Assembly (NCBI GenBank): GCA_016186375.1
Contig: JACPLS010000057.1
Location: 1 to 42,655 of the forward strand
Length of the DNA stretch: 42,655 nt
Reading direction: 5' to 3'
Source of the DNA: Candidatus Pacearchaeota archaeon
GTDB lineage: Archaea > Nanobdellota > Nanobdellia > Pacearchaeales > GW2011-AR1
Under the pieces are notes generated by a model. The model worked only from the letters and a program-made list of their open reading frames with translations, was not told the DNA's origin and did no database searches. Made by a program: the position numbers and the translations under genes. Below, in pieces: positions 15,045 through 22,780 of the stretch; position 1 is the stretch's first letter; each line of letters starts with the position of its first letter.

Positions 15045-16031
15045 ATGGAAGAAGAACATAAGAAAAATAATCAACCTTCGCAACATCAGTCACAAAACAA
15101 ATCACAGGAACATCATCAGCATCAAAAGTCACCACATCAGACACAAAATAATGTTGATGGTAAAAATCTTTATGACAGAATATATAAATGGCTCTTGATT
15201 TTGCCAGCTATTTTGCTTATATTCTCGATTATATACTTAGTTCAGTTTAACAACAAAAATGGCGATATTATATTCAAAGATGTTTCTTTAACAGGTGGGA
15301 CAACAGTTACAGTGTTCGATGGAAATATAGAAATTGATAAAGTGAAAAATTCACTCAAAGCAGAATTTCCTGATTTAATTGCGAGGGGAATATCTGATAT
15401 TAGGACAGGGAAACAACTCGGTTTTGCATTGGAAACCAAAGCAGAACCTCAAGAAATCAAGACCGCACTAGAAAAATTTCTTAATTACAAATTAACCAAT
15501 GAAAATTCTTCAGTAGAATTTTCTGGATCAACGTTGTCACAAGGATTCTACAAACAATTAAGATTTGCTATTATCTTGGCCTTTGTTCTCATGGCTATAG
15601 TTGTTTTTGTAATTTTCAGAACTCCTGTCCCTAGTGGAGCAGTTATCTTATCCGCTTTCGCAGATATTATAATGAGTTTAGTAGTGATAAATATGAGTGG
15701 TATGCAAATATCTGGGGCAGGAATTGTAGCATTTCTTATGCTTATTGGATATTCAGTTGACACTGATATCCTATTAACAACAAGATTGTTAAGGAATAAG
15801 GAAGGAACAATCAATCAAAGAATTCTCGGAGCCCTCAAAACAGGGCTTACCATGACGCTTACTGCTATAGCAGCTGTTGCTGTATCATTAATTATTATCT
15901 ATTCGCTTTCTGATATTCTAAGGCAAATGTTTACAATTCTTCTTGTTGGATTAGGTTTTGATATCCTTAATACTTGGATTACTAATACAAGCATATTAAA
16001 ATGGTATATGGAGGCAAAGAATATAAGATGA
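15045..16031 (+). CDS. secF: Protein translocase subunit SecF
   Basis: A 328-residue SecF, part of the SecDF complex that uses the proton motive force to help move proteins through SecYE. After an unusual Gln/His-rich hydrophilic N-terminus (residues 1-40) there is a first transmembrane helix (49-67), an extracellular P1-type domain with TGGTTVTVF, and five more helices. VVFVIFRTPVPSGAVI and IGYSVDTDILLTTRLLRNK are the conserved SecF membrane motifs. The start fits a TATA at leaderless distance. Its stop overlaps the secD start, and the secF-secD order is the archaeal one. The Q/H-rich tail is atypical and may be disordered. Confidence 0.95.
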   Translation: MEEEHKKNNQPSQHQSQNKSQEHHQHQKSPHQTQNNVDGKNLYDRIYKWLLILPAILLIFSIIYLVQFNNKNGDIIFKDVSLTGGTTVTVFDGNIEIDKVKNSLKAEFPDLIARGISDIRTGKQLGFALETKAEPQEIKTALEKFLNYKLTNENSSVEFSGSTLSQGFYKQLRFAIILAFVLMAIVVFVIFRTPVPSGAVILSAFADIIMSLVVINMSGMQISGAGIVAFLMLIGYSVDTDILLTTRLLRNKEGTINQRILGALKTGLTMTLTAIAAVAVSLIIIYSLSDILRQMFTILLVGLGFDILNTWITNTSILKWYMEAKNIR

Positions 16032-17536
16032 AATTAGGATGGAGAATCTGGCTTTTAATAATAGTGTTGTTATTATCTATATTAGCACTGCGCCCTTCAT
16101 TTGAGTCGGGAGTTATTGTAAAATCTGTCACAAAAAATTCCAGCGCTTTTAATGAAGGATTAAGGTCAGGAGAAATAATAAAATCTATTAACAATCAGAA
16201 AATAGAGAATAGGGAAGATTATGCAAGAATTATTGATGAAATTTTTATTGATAATCAAACAAAAAGAATTGATCTTGTTACTAAAAAAAATTCATACACT
16301 ATATATGCTGAAAATACATTTCCAATTTCTATTGATTCTGTACCAAGAACTAAATTAAAAACAGGACTTGATTTGAGAGGAGGAGCAAGAGCATTAGTCC
16401 AACCAGAAGCAAAAATTACACAAAGCCAATTAGATGATTTAATAGAAACAAGCAGAAATAGATTTAATGTTTATGGCCTTTCTGATATTAAGATTGCAGG
16501 AGTCAGTGATCTTACAGGAGACAAATACATGCTTATTGAAGTTGCTGGCGCAACACCAAATGACCTAGAAGAATTAATAGGCCAGCAAGGAAAGTTCGTG
16601 GCCAAAGTTGGAAATATATCTGTCTTTGAGGGAGGAAAGAAAGATATTAGCGATGTATGTAGAAATGACGCTAGCTGCGCCGGAATATCTCAATGCTCTC
16701 CTGACGGGGCGGGAGGTGAGTTTTGTAATTTCAGATTTACAATATATTTAAGCGAAGAGGCGGCTAAAAGACATGCGTCTATTACCAAAAACATAAGCGT
16801 TGATAACTCTGGTAGATATTTATCTGAAAAACTTTATTTATTTGTCGACGACCAGGAAGTTGATTCTCTTTTGATTAGCGTCGATCTAAGAGGCCAGGAA
16901 ACAACTCAAATATCTATACAAGGATCAGGAAATGGAAAAAATCAAGAAGAAGCGCTTAAAGATGCAAGAGAAAATATGAAAAAATTACAGACAATACTTC
17001 TTACCGGAAGCCTTCCCTATAAACTAAAAATTGTAAAATTGGATACAATCTCTCCTACACTTGGAAAAGAATTTACAAAGTCAATTTTACTTGCAGGACT
17101 TGCCTCAATCATTGTTGTAAGCCTCCTCATTTTCATAAGATACAGAAGAATTAAAGCTTCTCTGGCTCTACTTTTAACGTCATTTTCAGAATTACTTATT
17201 ATTCTCGGAGTTGCATCATTTATTAATTGGAATTTAGATTTACCCAGCATTGCTGGAATTTTGGCTACTATAGGAACTGGCGTTGATAGCCAAATAGTTA
17301 TCCTAGATGAAGCAAGAAAAGGAAGAACAATAAGTATAAAAGAGAGAATAAAAAGAGCTTTGTTCATTATCTTTAGTGCGTATGTAACTGCCCTTGCTTC
17401 ACTTATCCCATTATATTGGGCTGGGGCAGGATTATTCAAAGGCTTCGCAATTACAACTATTATTGGCATTACAGCAGGAGTTTTCATCTCCAGACCTGCG
17501 TTCGCAGAAATGATAAGAAAAATGGAAGAACATTGA
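16028..17536 (+). CDS. secD: Protein translocase subunit SecD with N-terminal PDZ-like domain
   Basis: A 502-residue SecD, started at 16028 because ATGA overlaps the secF stop; a longer reading from 16001 lies inside secF. Helix 1 spans about residues 4-20. Residues about 28-80 (GVIVKSVTKNSSAFNEGLR, then SGEIIKSINNQKIENREDY) look like a PDZ fold, then comes LKTGLDLRGGARALVQPE, the SecD D1 motif. The P1 domain contains a short Cys-containing insert (C-x4-C-x4-C pattern around DVCRNDASCAGISQC). Five C-terminal helices include TIGTGVDSQIVILDEARKG, the channel motif. It works with SecF at the membrane on exported proteins, of which the surface locus encodes several. Confidence 0.95.
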   Translation: MKLGWRIWLLIIVLLLSILALRPSFESGVIVKSVTKNSSAFNEGLRSGEIIKSINNQKIENREDYARIIDEIFIDNQTKRIDLVTKKNSYTIYAENTFPISIDSVPRTKLKTGLDLRGGARALVQPEAKITQSQLDDLIETSRNRFNVYGLSDIKIAGVSDLTGDKYMLIEVAGATPNDLEELIGQQGKFVAKVGNISVFEGGKKDISDVCRNDASCAGISQCSPDGAGGEFCNFRFTIYLSEEAAKRHASITKNISVDNSGRYLSEKLYLFVDDQEVDSLLISVDLRGQETTQISIQGSGNGKNQEEALKDARENMKKLQTILLTGSLPYKLKIVKLDTISPTLGKEFTKSILLAGLASIIVVSLLIFIRYRRIKASLALLLTSFSELLIILGVASFINWNLDLPSIAGILATIGTGVDSQIVILDEARKGRTISIKERIKRALFIIFSAYVTALASLIPLYWAGAGLFKGFAITTIIGITAGVFISRPAFAEMIRKMEEH

Positions 17537-17616
17537 TTTTAGGGCTATAAAAATAATCTTGAAATAAGATAAATCATCACCACAATATTTATTAAACTTT
17601 CTTTTTCTTTTTTTAT

Positions 17617-17946
17617 ATGTTATATGAAAAAACCTATTCCCCTGAATCTTCAAAAGGAAAAATTAAGACTCCATTTACTTTTTTCCCAACTGATGTATAT
17701 GTCTCGGATGAATCTTTTCAACTAGCTCTTAATATTATTAAAAATGAATACCGAGAAAATTGTATAGTTCATAGAGGGTTATCATCTGGTGAAAACAGAA
17801 TTTATTTAATAAATGGGGGAGTAGTTGAGGTTTTAGATGGAGGAAGAAAGAACTTAAGCGAAAAAGCCCTAAGATTAAAACATGAAAATAAAAATGGGTT
17901 AGAAAGGCTTGCTATACAATTTCAATTATTTTCTTCTTTTAACTGA
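17617..17946 (+). CDS. Hypothetical soluble protein, 109 aa
   Basis: Unrecognised. The protein has a proline- and phenylalanine-rich start, a central beta-like GGVVEVLDGG segment and a helical C-terminus. A TATA (TATTTATTAAAC) lies about 25 bases upstream of ATG 17617; a second ATG three codons on is possible. It stands alone between secD and a membrane protein gene, ending in TGA. Confidence 0.55.
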   Translation: MLYEKTYSPESSKGKIKTPFTFFPTDVYVSDESFQLALNIIKNEYRENCIVHRGLSSGENRIYLINGGVVEVLDGGRKNLSEKALRLKHENKNGLERLAIQFQLFSSFN

Positions 17947-17991
17947 AGAATAAAAGCTTAGGCTTAAAAACTTCCTTTTCTTTAAAAAAAG

Positions 17992-18429
17992 ATGTTACCA
18001 AGATGGCACATTTTGTTCGGCGCATTATTCACTTTTATTATTTGGCTCTATGCACCAGAAACTGCTATTCTAAATCTCGGATTAATTTTCTTTGCTTCAT
18101 TTATCATTGACCTTGATCATTATATTTGTGGAGCTATGAGAACTCATTCATTTCACTTTGGAAAAATATTTTATTATCACAATGAAATGGGAATAAAACA
18201 ACATAAAGAAAGAGAAAAAGGTATTAGAAAAAGAGGAGACTTTCATTTTTTCCACACAATAGAGTTTCATATCTTAATAGCGATCCTCTCTTTCTTTTCA
18301 ATCTCATTTTTCTATTTTTTTATCGGCATGGCTTTTCACTCTCTTCTTGATTTATTCTGGCTCTTGCGTCATGATTTTCTCTATCGCAGAGAATATTTTT
18401 TCTTTAATTGGCTTAGAAAAAGGGTATGA
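17992..18429 (+). CDS. YdjM/DUF457-like membrane-bound metal-dependent hydrolase
   Basis: A 145-residue membrane protein with about four hydrophobic segments and scattered conserved-looking polar residues: H6 in PRWHILFGA, FIIDLDHY (D-x-D-H) near residue 38, HFFHTIEFH around 80, and MAFHSLLD near 118. This order of His/Asp motifs inside membrane helices matches the YdjM (DUF457) family, predicted membrane metal-dependent hydrolases of uncertain substrate. A TATA (CTTAAAAAC) lies at leaderless distance. The family assignment rests on motif pattern only. Confidence 0.6.
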   Translation: MLPRWHILFGALFTFIIWLYAPETAILNLGLIFFASFIIDLDHYICGAMRTHSFHFGKIFYYHNEMGIKQHKEREKGIRKRGDFHFFHTIEFHILIAILSFFSISFFYFFIGMAFHSLLDLFWLLRHDFLYRREYFFFNWLRKRV

Positions 18430-18525
18430 TTTTTATTTTTGTGTAAGGAATTATTAGACGTGAAGCCAGAACGAAAGATTTAGATATCTTGGATTCAATA
18501 TAAGGAATTAGGAGTAAATTTAATT

Positions 18526-18651
18526 ATGATAGAAATAAAGCCAGTTGGAGACGAATTAGATGATTTATTTAAAAATGCAAAGAATATAAAGCCAAAGCAT
18601 AAACTAAATGTTAAGCAAATGGAAGAATTAAATGATGGTCTGTTCAAATGA
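18526..18651 (+). CDS. vapB: VapB-like antitoxin
   Basis: A 41-codon gene whose TGA overlaps the ATG of the following PIN-domain gene (ATGA), the usual vapBC arrangement. The protein is short and charged, with a C-terminal KHKLNVKQMEELNDGLFK that resembles the toxin-binding tail of small archaeal VapB proteins. It lacks a clear AbrB or ribbon-helix-helix DNA-binding domain, so it may be a minimal antitoxin. The toxin gene is broken, so the antitoxin may be an orphan. Confidence 0.6.
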   Translation: MIEIKPVGDELDDLFKNAKNIKPKHKLNVKQMEELNDGLFK

Positions 18652-19102
18652 GGTTTATTGATAGCAATATTCTTGCTTATGCATTTTATGAAAATGAAAA
18701 CAGAGAGAAATGTCAGAATTTTATAAAAGAAGGTGGAATAATTAACACAGTTAATCTAATAGAATCATTCAATTTGAGACAAATCAAGAATATGCTAGGA
18801 AATCAATAAAATCTTTATTATAGACAATTTGGTTGATTAAGTTACTTGTTTTTTTAATTTGTTTATTGGAGATTTAGGAACAAAATGTAACATAATTATC
18901 CTAAATCTCCATAAAATCAAATTTGAAAATTATAAATGTGGATGTTAATCTTGCTTTTGAAGCACTTATAAGATCAAAAAAATATGATAAATTAAAGTTT
19001 ATTGATTTAATACATTATATGACTGCTTTATTGAATAATTGTGATGAGATAATAAGTTTTGATACAGATTTTAACGGCTTAGAAATAAAACGTGTTTCTT
19101 AA
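18648..19102 (+). pseudogene. vapC: VapC PIN-domain toxin, frameshifted and interrupted by a hairpin element
   Basis: The start MRFIDSNILAYAFYENE carries the first PIN aspartate, and INTVNLIESF the conserved glutamate segment. A 1- or 2-base shift near 18765-18780 then moves to the frame FETNQEYARKSIKS. A 105-bp unit (18814-18918) interrupts exactly here. Removing it joins ATAAAATC to its copy and restores KSIKSNLKIINVDVNLAFEAL, leading to FIDLIHYMTALL and IISFDTDFNGLEIKRVS, the PIN C-terminal motifs with D-x-x-H and D-x-D-F. So a once complete ribonuclease toxin of about 115 residues has been inactivated twice. Confidence 0.85.
18814..18918. mobile_element. Two-hairpin mobile element, copy 2, inserted in vapC with 8-bp direct repeats
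   Basis: ATAAAATC occurs at 18806-18813 and again at 18911-18918; excising one copy plus the intervening 97 bases repairs the vapC reading frame. Inside, stem 1 is weak (TAGACAA at 18821-18827 with TTGTTTA at 18859-18865, one G-T pair). Stem 2 is a perfect 12-bp helix (18868-18879 with 18899-18910) around the 19-nt loop ACAAAATGTAACATAATTA. The copy at 4440-4530 has the same spacing and loop, differing at two loop positions. No open reading frame is present, so it must be moved by something in trans or is itself catalytic. Confidence 0.8.
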
Positions 19103-19129
19103 TGATCTAAAAGTCATTAAATAAATGAA

Positions 19130-19420
19130 CTAGAAAAAACTCACCACTCCCTTCGCAAGTAAGAAAAAAGCGGGAATCCATAATAATACTATGGGTAAAG
19201 TTAAGAATATTGATAAAAATAGAAATAAAGCAGAAATTAAGTCAATAAAACTTAAAACATCTCCTCCGAGTAGAAAAAGGCTTTTTAAAAATAATAAAAC
19301 CCCGCAAAAAATCAAAAAAGCAACAGGAGGAACCATGCCAAAAACAAGCATTAAAAACACAAATGCAGAAGCTAAGTCAATAACTCCTAAAATACGGACT
19401 AAAACATTGTTTGCTGCCAT
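19130..19420 (-). CDS. Small integral membrane protein, 96 aa
   Basis: Three to four hydrophobic helices with very few charged residues (ILGVIDLASAFVFLMLVFG, then PPVAFLIFCGVLLFLKSLF, a third around residues 58-75 and a fourth at the C-terminus). I do not know the family. The minus-strand reading is preferred over the plus-strand frame on the same DNA, which is only a lysine-rich shadow. It has no operon partner. Confidence 0.65.
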   Translation of the reverse strand: MAANNVLVRILGVIDLASAFVFLMLVFGMVPPVAFLIFCGVLLFLKSLFLLGGDVLSFIDLISALFLFLSIFLTLPIVLLWIPAFFLLAKGVVSFF

Positions 19421-19606
19421 GATTTTACTCGATAATAATAATTAATAAGTATTGCGGTGTTTGATTTCAAGTTTAATCAGAATTTCAATAATTTATCTTT
19501 AACCCGAGAGTAATATTTAATAGGCAAATTTTATCTAGAACTTAATGAATGTTTAAGACTATTATAAAAAAACAACATTTAAAAATCAACCGCCACAGGA
19601 ATTAAT

Positions 19607-20587
19607 ATGGTAAATATGAGAAATTCAAATAAAAAAAATGGAAGATTACTTAGTATAGTAATTCCTCTCTATAACGAAGAAGAAAACGTATTACAGTTAT
19701 TTAAGGAAATAAGTTATAATTCCCGCGCGCTCGTAGTTCAAGGTCTCGTTACTGATTACGAAATAATCTTTATTAATGACGGAAGCAGAGATAATACACA
19801 AAAAAACCTAATTGAAGTTAAAAAAATATCAAAAAATAAAGTGAGAATTATTGAATTTAGGAAGAATTTCGGCCAAACAGCTGCATTAAAAGCAGGTTTT
19901 GTAGAATCGAAAGGGGATATTATTATTACAATGGACGGAGATTTGCAAAATGACCCTGCCGATATGAAAAATATCATTAAGAAACTTGATGAAGGATATG
20001 ATGTAGTTTCAGGATGGAGATGGCAAAGGCACGATCCAGCAAAAAAATTACTCGTTTCAAGAATTATGAATCGTATAAGAAGAAAACTGATAGGTGATAA
20101 ATTACACGATTATGGATGCTCCTTAAAAATATATAGAAGAGATTGCATAAAAGACCTACAATTATTTGGGGAATTACACAGGTACATTACAGCTTATTTA
20201 TTTATCAAAGGATACAAGATTGCCGAAATTAAGGTAAATCACCGTCCAAGAAAAGCAGGAATTACAAAATATAAAAATATTGGCAGAGGCATAAACGGGC
20301 TATTAGATCTCTTCTTCTTAAAATTTTGGGCTAGTTTCTCTGACAGACCATTACATTTCTTTGGAAGAATAGGCATTTACCAATGGGCCATTGCAATACT
20401 AATAACAATAGAACAAATTATCAAATTTATTTTTGTTGGAAAGTTAACCTTTGGTCCTTTTATGGCCCTAGCATTATTATTGGTAATCACCGGCCTTTTG
20501 TTCATTATCTTTGGATTTTTGTCAGAAATGATTACGAGAATTTATTTCAAAGATGAAACTACTTATTCTATTAAGGAGATTATATAA
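19607..20587 (+). CDS. GT2 family polyprenyl-phosphate glycosyltransferase (DPM1/GtrB-like)
   Basis: A 326-residue protein with an N-terminal GT-A domain: SIVIPLYNEEENVLQLF (16-32), YEIIFINDGSRDNT (51-64), GQTAALKAGF (89-98) and the metal-binding DGDLQNDP (110-117). A conserved HYxxxDYGCSLKIYRR-type acceptor segment follows (LHDYGCSLKIYRRD). Two C-terminal helices (about 263-280 and 288-312) anchor it in the membrane. By family it transfers a sugar from a nucleotide donor to a lipid-linked carrier at the cytoplasmic face, supplying glycosylation of exported proteins. The TATA ACATTTAAAAAT lies about 25 bases upstream. The sugar cannot be deduced. Confidence 0.88.
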   Translation: MVNMRNSNKKNGRLLSIVIPLYNEEENVLQLFKEISYNSRALVVQGLVTDYEIIFINDGSRDNTQKNLIEVKKISKNKVRIIEFRKNFGQTAALKAGFVESKGDIIITMDGDLQNDPADMKNIIKKLDEGYDVVSGWRWQRHDPAKKLLVSRIMNRIRRKLIGDKLHDYGCSLKIYRRDCIKDLQLFGELHRYITAYLFIKGYKIAEIKVNHRPRKAGITKYKNIGRGINGLLDLFFLKFWASFSDRPLHFFGRIGIYQWAIAILITIEQIIKFIFVGKLTFGPFMALALLLVITGLLFIIFGFLSEMITRIYFKDETTYSIKEII

Positions 20588-20693
20588 TCTATCCTATGAA
20601 AAAATAGAAATATAAAAAGGCTACATTTATAACATATTTAGAATAGAGAATTTTTAATTATGGTGCTTCTTATCAATAAACTAATCTAATCGT

Positions 20694-20966
20694 TTATAAT
20701 TCAAACCTTGGGCTATGGCTATTAAATCTAAGAGGTTCCAAAGTAATTGGAATTTGTGGGTTTTGGCTTTTAATATAATCTCTAACCAATCCATAAGCTT
20801 GGTCACTTAAATCTTGCTCTTGTAATTGGGGAATCCTTTGACTAGAGTATACTCTCGCTTCTACTCCATAATGTAGTTGTACCGCCTCAAGAAAAGAATC
20901 TCTGGAAACATTAAGCTTAGATAATCTTTTAATCAACTCATCTGTAGAAACAAATTTAACTCCCAT
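20694..20966 (-). CDS. Hypothetical soluble protein, 90 aa
   Basis: Unrecognised small soluble protein with two predicted helices at the start (FVSTDELIKRLSKLNVSR) and a proline-rich end. A minus-strand TATA (CTTTATATATTCCC) about 25 bases before the ATG supports a leaderless transcript and the minus strand. It sits between the glycosyltransferase and the uS12 gene without a partner. Confidence 0.6.
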   Translation of the reverse strand: MGVKFVSTDELIKRLSKLNVSRDSFLEAVQLHYGVEARVYSSQRIPQLQEQDLSDQAYGLVRDYIKSQNPQIPITLEPLRFNSHSPRFEL

Positions 20967-21096
20967 AATAAAATTAGATAATGGGAATATATAAAGATTA
21001 CTATTAATGAAAAATCTTTTTTCCTAATAAGACTAATCGACAGAAGAGTTTAAAAAGCAATTTTTCTAGGGATGTTAATAAAACAGGAAATACGAA

Positions 21097-21519
21097 ATGG
21101 GATTAATGAATGCTCGAAAAATGATGAAAAAACAGAGAAAATTTAAATGGAGTCAGCGCTCTTACAAAGTTAGGATGCTTGGGCTTAGAGAAAAAGCAGA
21201 TCCTTTAGAAGGAGCTTCACAGGCAAAAGGCATAGTTATTTCCAAGTTTCAAAAAGAAGCTAGGCAGCCAAATTCTGCAATGAGAAAATGCTGCAAAGTC
21301 CAGTTGATTAAGAATGGAATTCAGGTTGGTGCATTCATTCCAAGAAATTTGGCACAAAAATTCATTGATGAACATGATGAGGTATTGATAGAAAGAATTG
21401 GTGGGAGAATGGGAAGGTCAAAAGGAGATATTCCTGGAATTAGATTTCAAGTAATTAAAGTAAATGAACAACCCTTGCATTTATTAGTCAAGGGCAAGAT
21501 TGAAAAAGGAAGGAGATAA
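21097..21519 (+). CDS. rps12: Small ribosomal subunit protein uS12 (archaeal)
   Basis: A 140-residue archaeal uS12. KFKWSQRSYKVRMLGLREKA near the start, then EARQPNSAMRKCCKVQLIKNG and the C-terminal GDIPGIRFQVIKVN are the family signatures; QPNSA is the decoding-centre loop that monitors codon-anticodon pairing. A TATA (GAGTTTAAAAAGC) lies about 45 bases upstream. It opens the str-like cluster, with an unknown gene, uS7 and EF-2 following. The gene after it begins immediately at 21521 with its Shine-Dalgarno-like GGAAGGAG inside this gene's last codons. Confidence 0.97.
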   Translation: MGLMNARKMMKKQRKFKWSQRSYKVRMLGLREKADPLEGASQAKGIVISKFQKEARQPNSAMRKCCKVQLIKNGIQVGAFIPRNLAQKFIDEHDEVLIERIGGRMGRSKGDIPGIRFQVIKVNEQPLHLLVKGKIEKGRR

Positions 21520-21520
21520 A

Positions 21521-21961
21521 ATGTCCGCACATGAAATTGCTCAATGGATAGAAGATAACTATGAGGACTATAAATCCTTGAGAAAGCTCAAAGCATGGCC
21601 CGTCTTTGCAAGAAGAAGATACCAAATATCTTTGGCTCGCGAAAAAGGATCAGTAGATAATAACATTGCCAAGTTATTAAAAGCTTCTTCCACAGTTGAA
21701 TTCCATGCCACATGCGGTGTTGAATTAGTTGACGAAGGATATTTTTCATTAGCACAAAAACAAATAAGAGAAGCTTTAATAAATTATGTTAAACTAGAAA
21801 AAAATTTATTAAGTCCAAAATATCCTGGAGATTTTAGCAGAAGATTTTTAGACACTTGTAAAAGATTTATAGAAGAAAGCGTAAGTCATTTCAACTTAGT
21901 AATGAATAGAAAATTATCTTCACTAAATTCAGGAATTGAAGGAAAAACTTATAGAGTATAA
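21521..21961 (+). CDS. Unknown protein between uS12 and uS7, 146 aa
   Basis: I do not recognise this soluble, mostly helical protein (AQWIEDNYEDYKSLRKL near the start, a GVELVDEGYFSLAQKQIREAL middle, basic residues throughout). It starts 2 bases after the uS12 stop behind a strong GGAAGGAG, and stops 1 base before the uS7 start region, so it is a full member of the ribosomal operon. The earlier in-frame ATG at 21500 lies inside uS12 and is less likely. Usual archaeal str clusters place uS7 directly after uS12, so this is an inserted lineage gene. A ribosome- or translation-linked role is inferred from position. Confidence 0.75.
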   Translation: MSAHEIAQWIEDNYEDYKSLRKLKAWPVFARRRYQISLAREKGSVDNNIAKLLKASSTVEFHATCGVELVDEGYFSLAQKQIREALINYVKLEKNLLSPKYPGDFSRRFLDTCKRFIEESVSHFNLVMNRKLSSLNSGIEGKTYRV

Positions 21962-21962
21962 A

Positions 21963-22589
21963 ATGACAACAGAAAACCGAGATATAAAGCCAATTGAAGA
22001 ATTTAAAGTATTCGACCAGTATGACGTCTCACAGATAGCTGTAAAAGATCCTGCTTTAAAGCCCCACATAAATTTAACTCCAAAATTGCTTATAAAATCT
22101 TTTGGAAGGAGGAAAGAAAAATTTTCAATAATGAAAGTAAATATCCTGGAAAGGCTGGCAAACCGACTAGCAGTTCCAGGTCATATTGGAAAAAAACACA
22201 AAATTATAACTTCATGGAGTTCTGGGAAATACAATAAAAATATGAAGATTATTATTAATGTACTTGCCTTGATAGAAAAAAATACGGGAAAAAATCCTAT
22301 CCAGGTTTTAGTTGATGCGATTGAAAATTGTTCTCCTAGAGATGAAATTACTGTGATTGAATCTGCAGGAGCTAGATATCCACAAGCTGTTGACTGTTCT
22401 CCTTCAAGAAGAGTCAATTTAGCAATACGCTGGCTTGTACAAGGAGCATATACAAAATCGTTTGGAAAGAAAAACAAAATGATAACTACATTAGCTAATG
22501 AAATAATCTTGGCCTCAAAAGGCAGCATGGACAGTTACTCTTTGGTCAAGAAAAATGAAGCTGAAAAACAAGCAGATGCTGCGAGATAA
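21963..22589 (+). CDS. rps7: Small ribosomal subunit protein uS7 (archaeal)
   Basis: A 208-residue archaeal uS7 from ATG 21963, directly after the previous stop; an upstream ATG at 21936 is within the preceding gene. Family marks include LANRLAVPGHIGKKHKI, NPIQVLVDAIENCSPRDE, and the C-terminal CSPSRRVNLAIRWL and TLANEIILASKGSMDSYSLVK segments that contact 16S rRNA near the exit site. It is third in the uS12 operon. A 191-base gap with its own TATA (AGCTTTAAAAAGCC near 22645-22658) separates it from EF-2. Confidence 0.96.
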   Translation: MTTENRDIKPIEEFKVFDQYDVSQIAVKDPALKPHINLTPKLLIKSFGRRKEKFSIMKVNILERLANRLAVPGHIGKKHKIITSWSSGKYNKNMKIIINVLALIEKNTGKNPIQVLVDAIENCSPRDEITVIESAGARYPQAVDCSPSRRVNLAIRWLVQGAYTKSFGKKNKMITTLANEIILASKGSMDSYSLVKKNEAEKQADAAR

Positions 22590-22780
22590 TATTTATAAAC
22601 ATATTAAATAGATTTCTATTTCAATTTCAGAGCACCTAGTAAAGCTTTAAAAAGCCTCTTTATTATTTCTCTTTATTCTCAATTTTTATTAATTAGAAAA
22701 TGAGATTTGACAGAAGATAAAATTGTTAAAAATAAACTTCATAAAAGTTTAACAAAGTAAAAATTATAATAAGGAATAAA

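Noticed and set aside
16001..16027. Longer SecD start at 16001
   Set aside because: It lies within secF; the ATGA junction at 16028 gives a standard overlap and a proper first membrane helix.
17017..17487. 156-codon frame antisense to secD
   Set aside because: Shadow of the SecD membrane helices; no promoter or family features.
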